A stretch of DNA of 64,000 nucleotides from Bacillota bacterium (GTDB taxonomy: Bacteria > Bacillota > DSM-12270 > Thermacetogeniales > Thermacetogeniaceae): positions 62,001 through 126,000 of the forward strand of contig JARYLU010000002.1 in the NCBI GenBank assembly GCA_029907475.1, written 5' to 3'. The notes beneath the pieces are model-generated. The model searched no databases, was not told the origin of the DNA, and saw only the letters and a program-made list of their open reading frames with translations. Numbering within the stretch: position 1 is the first letter of the stretch; each line of letters begins with the position of its first letter. A program made the position numbers and the translations under genes. Of this stretch, positions 58,998 to 64,000 are shown piece after piece.

Positions 58998-59414
58998 ATG
59001 AAAATTGCGGTAGTTGACGGTCAGGGGGGCGGGATAGGCCGGGTCATTACCGAGCAGATCAGGAAGGCGCTTTCCCCTGAAGTAGAGATTATCGCCCTGG
59101 GCACCAATGCGATAGCTACTTCTTTAATGCTGAGGGCCGGGGCGAACGAAGGCGCCAGCGGAGAAAATGCAATAGTTCAAAATGCAGGAGATGTTGATGT
59201 AATTGTCGGGCCTTTAGGTATTATCCTCGCTCACTCAATGCGAGGTGAACTTACAGCGGGAATGGCTGAAGCCATTGCAAAAAGCAAAGCCATTAAAATC
59301 TTATTACCTTTAACCCTTGCCCAGGTCGAAGTGGTGGGGGTGGAACTTGAACCTCTACCCCACCTGGTGGAAAAGCTTGTTGCCAGGTTAAAAGAAATGA
59401 CGGAGGTGAAGTAA
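58998..59414 (+). CDS. DUF3842 family protein
   Basis: About 138 residues starting MKIAVVDGQGGGIGR, a glycine-rich nucleotide- or cofactor-binding-like strand-turn. It is soluble with no membrane segment. DUF3842 genes recur beside CbiM and CooT genes in anaerobes, which suggests a part in nickel or cobalt handling; no function is established. ATG 58998 with GGTGAG is preferred to the ATG one codon earlier. Confidence 0.8.
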   Translation: MKIAVVDGQGGGIGRVITEQIRKALSPEVEIIALGTNAIATSLMLRAGANEGASGENAIVQNAGDVDVIVGPLGIILAHSMRGELTAGMAEAIAKSKAIKILLPLTLAQVEVVGVELEPLPHLVEKLVARLKEMTEVK

Positions 59415-59416
59415 AA

Positions 59417-59617
59417 GTGTGTGAGGCTCATGCTTACTTGCGCAAAGGTGAACAAGATGAGCTTTTTTTCGAAAACGTGGACCGGGTCCAGCCTCACGAA
59501 CAGGGGCTGCTCCTTGAGAACATCTTTGGCCAGCGCAAGATTATCAAGGCACGGATTAAGGAACTTGCCCTGGTAGATCACAAGATTATCTTGGAACAGG
59601 ATTTGAAAGAGGATTAA
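59417..59617 (+). CDS. cooT: CooT-family nickel-binding protein
   Basis: 66 residues. MCEAHAY at the N-terminus contains the conserved Cys2 that binds Ni2+ in CooT, followed by the small SH3-like barrel that ends VDHKIILEQ. CooT helps nickel delivery to CO dehydrogenase in Rhodospirillum. GTG start 59417 lies two bases after the DUF3842 stop, so the four genes form one unit. Confidence 0.88.
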   Translation: MCEAHAYLRKGEQDELFFENVDRVQPHEQGLLLENIFGQRKIIKARIKELALVDHKIILEQDLKED

Positions 59618-59672
59618 ATCTATCCAGAAAGCATCTCAAGAAAAAAAGTGGCATAGTCTTTATATCAGGCGA

Positions 59673-59733
59673 ATGAGACCGTGGAGGTTTCGGATGGCTC
59701 GCAGGGAGTGGGCCCTAACCACGGTCTTTTTTT
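59673..59733 (+). promoter_or_regulatory. Attenuator element copy 2 (no gene downstream on its strand)
   Basis: Fold A: GAGACC (59675-59680) pairs with GGTTTC (59686-59691) around loop GTGGA. Fold B: AGACCGTGG (59676-59684) pairs with CCACGGTCT (59719-59727), followed by seven T. It lies 55 bases after cooT, so it may end that transcript. A weak -10-like TATATC (59661-59666) is close upstream. The next plus-strand gene is the diguanylate cyclase, which has its own copy. Confidence 0.65.
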
Positions 59734-59753
59734 GCATACATTTAACCTCCCAC

Positions 59754-59786
59754 AAAAATCGCCCGGGTCTGGCATGCACCCGGGCG
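59754..59786 (-). terminator. Minus-strand intrinsic terminator
   Basis: CGCCCGGGT (59760-59768) and ACCCGGGCG (59778-59786) form a nine-pair stem. Read on the minus strand it is followed by ATTTTTG (complement of 59753-59759). It would end transcripts of the small minus-strand gene at 59854-60087. Confidence 0.8.
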
Positions 59787-59808
59787 GGACACCAATTCCT
59801 CCTTTCCT

Positions 59809-59853
59809 CCTGACATGGAGGCACGAAGCCTGCATGTCAGGAAGCCTTTTTTT
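59809..59853 (+). terminator. Long hairpin with ACGAA loop and T run
   Basis: CCTGACATG (59809-59817) pairs with CATGTCAGG (59833-59841), and inside it AGGC pairs with GCCT around the loop ACGAA (59823-59827), with one G-G mismatch. Seven T follow five bases later (59847-59853). It can act as a plus-strand terminator. The loop equals that of the attenuator copy at 63266. Confidence 0.55.
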
Positions 59854-60087
59854 CTAGTGCAGGTGGAGCTGCTGGAGTTCCTGAATCAGTCGCTCTCCTT
59901 CGGTTATATGTTCTTGCAGATGTCTGATCTTGTCGTGATCTACCTGACTGCGGATTAGTTCTTCAAGTTCTGTACGGTGGGCCGCAACAGAGCCTTCGAC
60001 ATCCTGGTAAATTTCGAGCGCCCGCGCAAAAGTGAGCCCTTTTTTCCTTTCTTCATCAAAGCGGTGCCTTAAGCTAGTACAACTCAT
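59854..60087 (-). CDS. Small helical protein of unknown function
   Basis: About 77 residues starting MSCTSLRHRFDEERKKG. The rest is strongly charged and predicted helical, with heptad-like leucines from about residue 38 onward (EELIRSQVDHDKIRHLQEH), ending in QLHLH. I do not recognise it. ATG 60087 has a perfect GGGAGGT seven bases upstream, and a minus-strand terminator follows at 59754, both of which support a real gene. Confidence 0.65.
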   Translation of the reverse strand: MSCTSLRHRFDEERKKGLTFARALEIYQDVEGSVAAHRTELEELIRSQVDHDKIRHLQEHITEGERLIQELQQLHLH

Positions 60088-60157
60088 TTGAATACCTCCC
60101 ATTTCTAAGATTTTTATTTAATTTTAATATGCACAAGAACCTCTATATTTATTAAAA

Positions 60158-60208
60158 ATGGACCATGAAGGTCTTAAAAGGCTTCATGGTCTATTGATTT
60201 TAATTTTT
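60158..60208 (+). promoter_or_regulatory. Attenuator element copy 3 (leader of the diguanylate cyclase)
   Basis: Fold A: GGACC (60160-60164) pairs with GGTCT (60170-60174) around loop ATGAA. Fold B: GACCATGAAG (60161-60170) pairs perfectly with CTTCATGGTC (60182-60191), followed by a T-rich tract to 60208. A -10-like TATATT (60144-60149) lies just upstream. The ATG at 60158 that opens the long reading frame is thus part of this RNA, not a convincing start codon. Confidence 0.65.
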
Positions 60209-60304
60209 AAAGAATCTGCCAATCAAAACCACTGGTTGTCGAATTCTCTTTACTTATTTGAAATCCTTTCTCGTTTGACTGATGTTTTCGGGGGTCGAGG
60301 ATCA

Positions 60305-61921
60305 TTGCGCTTTTCTCTGAGCCAGCTTTTAACACGGTGGTTTCTCGTGTTCGCCTTGCTGCCCGCAGCAGTCCTGGGATATGCGTCCTTCAGGTACACC
60401 CTGGTCACCGCCGAGTATTTCTCCTCCCAGATCTTGCAGGTCGTCTGCCAGAAGGAGGCAGAAGTCGTGGCTCGCTGGCTGAGCGCCGCGGTCGACAGGA
60501 CCCGGGAGGAGGCTGAAGAGGCTGCTTTGGGAGAAACCCCGACCGGCCCTGAGCTTCTCTCGGTGTACCGGAGGATTGCCGGGTGCAGGTCTCTGGCGTT
60601 TGCCGGGAGCAGCGGAAGGATCGTAGTTGTCCCGGTCTCAGACGCACCCGCGCCACTCGAAGAGATAGCGCGGACGGTAGCTGCTCTCAGGAAGTCTGGC
60701 CGTCCCCGTTTTTTTCTCCTCGACCCGCCGCGGAGAAGCATTCAACTGGTTTTCCCGGTAGGGACGGGGTTCTTGTGGGTCGATTTCGACGCCCGCCCCC
60801 TGGAGGCTCTTCTCCGACCGGTGGTGGTGGGAAGGGCTGCCGCCGGCCCCGGCCTTAATCTGAAAAGTTCTTTTGAAAAGCTTCTCGGGTTCCACTTCGG
60901 CTATCACCCCCAGTTGCCCGAGCCCGGCGCCATCAGGTCTTACCTGCTGGCTGAAGGAGGCGCGCTCGGCCCGGGGGCGGGTTCCTTCAACCCGGAAACC
61001 GCAAATTTGATCAAGAAGCAGGAGCCTGCACCTGTGAGTTACACAAATCAACTCGGAGAAAAAGTTCTTGCGGTGGGGAAGCCGCTTCCGGACAGCGATT
61101 TCGTACTTGTGGTGGAGGCGCAAAAAAGTGAGATCACCCGGGGAGTTTCCTCCCAAGGGTTTAACATGGTCTTCCTGGCTATTTTTTTAACCTTGATGCT
61201 GAGCCTTCCCTTGAGCACCCTCGTCACGCGGAAGATAACAGAACCCCTGCGCCGGTTGGCCGGAGAGGCGAGGAAGATCGCGGGCGGAGAATTCGGGCAC
61301 CGGGTCGAGAGCGACTGTCCCGGCGAAATCGGGCTTCTCGCCGACACCTTCAACGAGATGTCCCTGCGCCTCAAAGACTCCTACGCAAGGCTTAAAGAAA
61401 TGGCCTACAACGACGAGCTGACCGGGGTTTACAACCGGCGCTTTCTGCTGGAGCGGGCGCGGGAAGAGCTGGCGCGGGCGCAGAGAACAGGGCGGCCTCT
61501 TGGTGTGGTGATGGTGGACGTGGACAACTTTAAAACCGTCAACGACTCTTTCGGCCACTCCTGCGGGGACACCGTGCTGCGGGAGGTGGCCGGGGTCTTA
61601 AAGGAAACGGCGCGCGCTTCGGATGTGGTCGGCCGCTACGGGGGAGACGAGTTCGTCGTCATCCTGCCGGAAACAGGTAAGACGGGCTCCCTCTCCTTTT
61701 GCGAGCGCGTCCTGGCGGCGCTGCAGGGCCGTTCGTTTGACGGCGGGAGGGTCAGGGCGAAGGTGAGCATGGGGGTTTCCGTTTGGGAGCCCGAACGAGG
61801 CCCTGTAGCTGACCCCGACCGGCAGCTCAACAGGCTCCTTCAAGAGGCGGACGACGCCCTGCTGGAGGCAAAACGAGGGGGGCGTGGGCGCGCCGCTGCT
61901 TACACCCAGGATCAGGAGTGA
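60305..61921 (+). CDS. Membrane-bound diguanylate cyclase (sensor-HAMP-GGDEF)
   Basis: 538 residues from TTG 60305: a membrane helix (about 9-28), an extracellular sensor domain of about 255 residues resembling double-CACHE modules, a second helix (about 288-306), HAMP (about 307-360) and a GGDEF domain with an intact active site at 446-450. RASD at 437-440 is a product-inhibition I-site. It should make cyclic di-GMP in response to an outside signal. The frame is open to ATG 60158, but those bases hold an AT-rich attenuator and lack a ribosome binding site; GGGGTCGAGG precedes the TTG. The gene is richer in G+C than its neighbours. Confidence 0.9.
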   Translation: MRFSLSQLLTRWFLVFALLPAAVLGYASFRYTLVTAEYFSSQILQVVCQKEAEVVARWLSAAVDRTREEAEEAALGETPTGPELLSVYRRIAGCRSLAFAGSSGRIVVVPVSDAPAPLEEIARTVAALRKSGRPRFFLLDPPRRSIQLVFPVGTGFLWVDFDARPLEALLRPVVVGRAAAGPGLNLKSSFEKLLGFHFGYHPQLPEPGAIRSYLLAEGGALGPGAGSFNPETANLIKKQEPAPVSYTNQLGEKVLAVGKPLPDSDFVLVVEAQKSEITRGVSSQGFNMVFLAIFLTLMLSLPLSTLVTRKITEPLRRLAGEARKIAGGEFGHRVESDCPGEIGLLADTFNEMSLRLKDSYARLKEMAYNDELTGVYNRRFLLERAREELARAQRTGRPLGVVMVDVDNFKTVNDSFGHSCGDTVLREVAGVLKETARASDVVGRYGGDEFVVILPETGKTGSLSFCERVLAALQGRSFDGGRVRAKVSMGVSVWEPERGPVADPDRQLNRLLQEADDALLEAKRGGRGRAAAYTQDQE

Positions 61922-61934
61922 ACGTTTTTCCGCC

Positions 61935-62043
61935 TGGCCAGCAGGACTCCGGCATCATCATGGTGGGGGGGATCCCGACGGGGAGACGGCCACCATGGCG
62001 CTCCAGGCGGCGCTCACAGGGCACCTCGTGCTCTCTACCCTCC
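61935..62043 (+). pseudogene. Fragment of a PilB/GspE-type secretion ATPase, frameshifted
   Basis: One frame encodes QDSGIIMVGGI (61942-61974), close to the RQDPDIIMVGEIRD Walker B region of PilB/GspE. Another frame then encodes DGETATMALQAALTGHLV and LSTL (61977-62040), the very next block of these ATPases. A one-base shift in the G-rich stretch joins them, and homology stops at STL before the usual HTN. Nothing else of the gene is present. It is a decayed relic of a type IV pilus or type II secretion locus. Confidence 0.8.
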
Positions 62044-62277
62044 CGTTCTTTCATGTCTTATCTCCTTTCCCTTCCTGCTTGTTATCATAGTTACGTGCTT
62101 CATAGATATAACCTCCACACTAATCATTATGGCCCTTGCTTTTAAAGTATAACGGTTTTGTTTACGGTCTATTTGCAAAGCTGTCCATACTGCATCGACA
62201 GCGTGCGTGCGCCTCGCCCACGTAATACGCGCCCAAGCGATGCCGCCGTGTGCCAAGTTTTTGAATGTGGTTTGGCA
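62044..62277 (+). other. Spacer between the PilB fragment and vapC
   Basis: I see no gene. An imperfect inverted repeat, TGCCAA (62251-62256) and TTGGCA (62272-62277), lies directly beyond the vapC stop and could end that transcript, though no T run follows on the minus strand. Confidence 0.4.
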
Positions 62278-62709
62278 TCACTCAACAAACGGCGGCATAA
62301 CTAACGTCTCCAGGCTACAGGCGGGCAGTGCCTCGCGGACCAGTTCGTAGTGCCGGTCGTGGTGCACCAGCGTGCAGGAGTGAATGATGGCAAAAGCAGC
62401 AATAAAAACGTCAATCAGTGGAAGTGTGCGACCTTTCCGCCGGAGATTGAAGGCCAGGTTGGCCGCTTCTTCGTAGACTCTTTCGGCGGTCGGCAGTTGC
62501 GGTAAGGCGTCCAGTTCTTCTTTCAACGTGGCATAATGCGCCTCGTCTCTGGCTCCGAGCAGCAGTTCGACTTTGACAAGTGGTACCATGACCACCTTTT
62601 CGGCTTCGAGAGCCGTGCTCAGCCAGGCAGCCGCATCGGGGGAGCCATCTTTCCGCAAGGCGAGTACCCATGTGGAGGTATCCACGATAAATGGCCGCTC
62701 ACCGTTCAC
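62278..62709 (-). CDS. vapC: VapC-type PIN-domain toxin
   Basis: 143 residues. The four acidic residues of a PIN nuclease are in place: Asp10 (IVDTSTW), Glu48 (VKVELLLG), Asp100 (LIDVFIAA) and Asp118 (HHDRHY). VapC toxins cleave tRNA or rRNA until bound by VapB. GTG start 62709 overlaps the end of vapB by 11 bases, typical of coupled toxin-antitoxin pairs. Confidence 0.92.
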   Translation of the reverse strand: MNGERPFIVDTSTWVLALRKDGSPDAAAWLSTALEAEKVVMVPLVKVELLLGARDEAHYATLKEELDALPQLPTAERVYEEAANLAFNLRRKGRTLPLIDVFIAAFAIIHSCTLVHHDRHYELVREALPACSLETLVMPPFVE

Positions 62710-62902
62710 AACGCCAGGCCTCGATATCCCTCAGCGTAATCGCCAGTTCTTCCTTGCCGAGCCTTTCCCGCAGGCGTGCTGTGCGGCGCCGACGAACGAA
62801 CTCTTTGAGCGCCATATTCAATACTTCGCCCTGCCTTTTGCTCCCCGCAAGGCGCATCGCCTCTTTCAAAACCTCCTGATCTATATTGACGGTGGTTCGC
62901 AT
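62699..62902 (-). CDS. vapB: VapB-type antitoxin
   Basis: About 67 residues. MRTTVNIDQEVLKEAM is a ribbon-helix-helix DNA-binding N-terminus of the VapB/DUF2191 type; the basic RRRRTARLRERLGK segment and the C-terminus would wrap the toxin. It should repress its own promoter and neutralise VapC. ATG 62902 follows GAGAGGTG; ATG 62908 and GTG 62911 are in-frame alternatives closer to that site. Confidence 0.9.
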   Translation of the reverse strand: MRTTVNIDQEVLKEAMRLAGSKRQGEVLNMALKEFVRRRRTARLRERLGKEELAITLRDIEAWRCER

Positions 62903-62922
62903 CAGCATCACCTCTCACCATT

Positions 62923-62951
62923 ATTATATGCCTTGATTCACCATCAAACAA
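62923..62951 (-). promoter_or_regulatory. Promoter of vapBC
   Basis: On the minus strand TTGTTT (complement of 62946-62951) and a perfect TATAAT (complement of 62923-62928) lie 17 bases apart. The start point would be within 20 bases of vapB, as expected for an autoregulated pair. Confidence 0.6.
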
Positions 62952-63094
62952 GATAAAAATAAGCATTTTTTGTTCTTCTGTCGGCACCGCCTGGCGGTAT
63001 GAGGGCCTGATCGAGGCCGAGCGTAAATAGCGTTAAAACGGTCCTCCCTGGGTCATCCCCATTTTCACGGCCTCTCCCACCTGAGAGATCTGCT

Positions 63095-63156
63095 TTCGCC
63101 CTACTGAGGCAAAACGAGGAGGGCGCGGGCGTGCTGCTGTTCACACCCAGGAGTGA
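63095..63156 (+). pseudogene. Remnant of a second diguanylate cyclase C-terminus
   Basis: Bases 63106-63156 encode EAKRGGRGRAAVHTQE then a stop, almost the same as the end of the intact cyclase (EAKRGGRGRAAAYTQDQE). Upstream CGCCCTACT matches the cyclase codons for ALL with one base missing. No GGDEF motif remains. The preceding bases 62952-63094 hold nothing I recognise beyond a short open stretch ending RYEGLIEAERK. Confidence 0.75.
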
Positions 63157-63265
63157 ATAATTTTTTGGCGCGCAGGCAGGAATTTGTTAACCCGTGTCGA
63201 ATATGGTAAATTGTCAAAATAATAACCCCAAAAGTTGCTGTGGGGAAAGTAAAGACGGATGCGCA

Positions 63266-63326
63266 ATGCAACCACGAAGGTTGCCCCCCACCGAAAGGAG
63301 GGATTTTCCTTCGTGGTTTTCTTTTT
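63266..63326 (+). promoter_or_regulatory. Attenuator element copy 4 (leader of the ABC binding protein)
   Basis: Fold A: GCAACC (63268-63273) pairs perfectly with GGTTGC (63279-63284) around loop ACGAA. Fold B: AACCACGAAGG (63270-63280) pairs perfectly with CCTTCGTGGTT (63308-63318), followed by a T-rich run. A separate hairpin CCCCA/TGGGG lies just upstream (about 63226-63245). The gene start is 55 bases after the terminator. Confidence 0.75.
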
Positions 63327-63380
63327 GCCCGGAAATTGAAAATCAAAAATCCTTGAACAGGTGAGGAAGGGGTGACCGGT

Positions 63381-64000
63381 TTGCAGCGGGGTCGGTTGTT
63401 TTTGGGAATTTTTCTGGCGGCAGCCCTGGTGGCGGTCTCTGTTTTTCCAGCTTTTGCTGCTTCAAGGAAGATTGCTGTTCCCGAGTACTTCTACGGAAAA
63501 AGAGGGTTTCTCGAGCTTAAAAGCGACACCGTCCGGGTTCCCTCACCGCCGCGGCGCGTGGTGGTCCTGTGGCCCTACACGGCGGAAATCTTGAAAGCAC
63601 TGGGTGCCGAAAAGACGGTTGTTGCGGTATGCGATAATGCAAAAGAAAAAGAATGGCCCTCTTACGTAAAGAAGTTACCCACAGTCGGCAAGGGGTACCA
63701 GCCGAGCGTGGAAAAGATTCTTGCCTTGCGCCCGGATCTCGTAGTCGGTTATATCAAGCCGGGTTCCCATGTCAGAACACAGCTTGAGCGAGCCGGAATC
63801 CCGTGCCTCCATATCTGGGGATACCACCCGCCCCTCCTTTCCAAGGAGGTCCAAACACTTGGGTTGGTTTTTGACCGCCGCGCAGCGGCGCAGAAGCTGG
63901 CGAGCTACATAGACGAGTGGCTGAACAAGGTGCAGGAGAGAACGAAAACACTTTCATCGAAACAGAGGCCGAAGGTCTACTGGGAATGGGGGGAAACTCC
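63381..64000 (+). CDS. ABC transporter substrate-binding protein, BtuF/FepB type (cut by window end)
   Basis: The first 206 residues of a periplasmic-binding protein of the iron-siderophore/cobalamin/heme family. The signal peptide ends PAFA with likely cleavage before ASRK; no lipobox cysteine is present, unusual for a Gram-positive binding protein. The mature part shows PPRRVVVLWPYTAEILKALG and LALRPDLVVGY, typical of this fold. TTG 63381 follows GGAAGGGG. Cargo is unknown; the attenuator shared with the Ni/Co cluster hints at a metal or corrinoid. Confidence 0.88.
   Translation, partial: MQRGRLFLGIFLAAALVAVSVFPAFAASRKIAVPEYFYGKRGFLELKSDTVRVPSPPRRVVVLWPYTAEILKALGAEKTVVAVCDNAKEKEWPSYVKKLPTVGKGYQPSVEKILALRPDLVVGYIKPGSHVRTQLERAGIPCLHIWGYHPPLLSKEVQTLGLVFDRRAAAQKLASYIDEWLNKVQERTKTLSSKQRPKVYWEWGET

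Noticed and set aside
60158-60304. The 49-residue N-terminal extension of the diguanylate cyclase as protein
   Set aside because: Its first bases are an attenuator hairpin with terminator, there is no ribosome binding site, and TTG 60305 is better placed before the first membrane helix.
62035-62256. Minus-strand 73-codon frame after vapC
   Set aside because: No ribosome binding site, no recognisable family, and it runs over the PilB fragment and AT-rich spacer.
57853-63326. Guanidine-II (mini-ykkC), NiCo riboswitch or ANTAR target as identity of the four-copy element
   Set aside because: Mini-ykkC needs paired ACGR tetraloops, here the loops have five bases and one is GTGGA. The NiCo riboswitch is larger with several helices. 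ANTAR sites are two hexaloop hairpins with A1 and G4; copy 4 breaks this and no second hairpin is consistent.

Overview
The window reads as the chromosome of an anaerobic, endospore-forming member of the Clostridia, of the Peptococcaceae or Thermacetogenium/Moorella kind. Evidence: a tandem pair of alpha/beta-type small acid-soluble spore proteins (SASP) next to the germination protease gene gpr, a sigma-G-like promoter for gpr, T-box, PyrR and FMN leader RNAs, strong GGAGG ribosome binding sites with many TTG and GTG starts, a diaminopimelate route using dapL, and a CbiM/CooT nickel-type cluster of the kind found with anaerobic carbon metabolism. The exact species is inference.

Layout. 1-10.2 kb: a DJ-1/PfpI protein; T-box-controlled ileS; an ACT protein with its UPF0210 partner; a small membrane protein; a nitroreductase; a DksA-like zinc protein; a glycosyltransferase; lspA; a pseudouridine synthase. 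10.3-20.8 kb: a complete UMP operon (pyrR-pyrB-pyrC-carA-carB-pyrK-pyrD-pyrF-pyrE) with a sigma-A promoter and two PyrR attenuators. 20.8-25.7 kb: rqcH on the minus strand, divergent from a Ca2+-type P-ATPase. 25.7-38.1 kb: dapF-dapL-yicC-remA-gmk-rpoZ-coaBC-metK, then priA-def-fmt-DUF116-rsmB. 38.1-45.4 kb: a wall-growth and signalling cluster of FhaA-like protein, an FHA-FtsW/RodA fusion, a class B PBP, a PASTA kinase, rsgA and rpe. 45.5-49.4 kb: the riboflavin operon behind an FMN riboswitch, ending in an N-terminally truncated phosphodiesterase gene. 49.7-54.3 kb: rpmB (minus strand), asp23, a fakA-like gene, and recG with an apparent frameshift at its start. 54.4-57.8 kb: two SASP genes, gpr, a family 4 uracil-DNA glycosylase, a LysR regulator. 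57.8-64 kb: an accessory region with a Ni/Co uptake cluster (cbiM, a PDGLE/CbiN-like gene, DUF3842, cooT), a diguanylate cyclase, a vapBC pair, decayed fragments of a PilB/GspE ATPase and of a second diguanylate cyclase, and the start of a metal- or cobalamin-type ABC binding protein cut off by the window end.

Most unusual signal. Four copies of a short RNA element lie within 5.5 kb of the accessory region (57853, 59673, 60158, 63266). Each can form a 5-6 bp stem ending in ACC/GGU around a five-base RYGRA loop. The same ACC+RYGRA bases are also the 5' arm of an intrinsic terminator, so the two folds exclude each other. The upper stem pairs co-vary between copies. Three copies lie ahead of cbiM, the diguanylate cyclase and the ABC binding protein; the fourth has no gene on its strand before the next copy. 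This looks like a small attenuator family with a shared trans-acting signal. I do not recognise it as a known riboswitch or antiterminator site.

Other points worth checking: the FHA-FtsW fusion in a kinase locus with no PP2C phosphatase, a 79-base loop inside the FMN aptamer, PriA lacking its winged-helix segment, and the recG frameshift.
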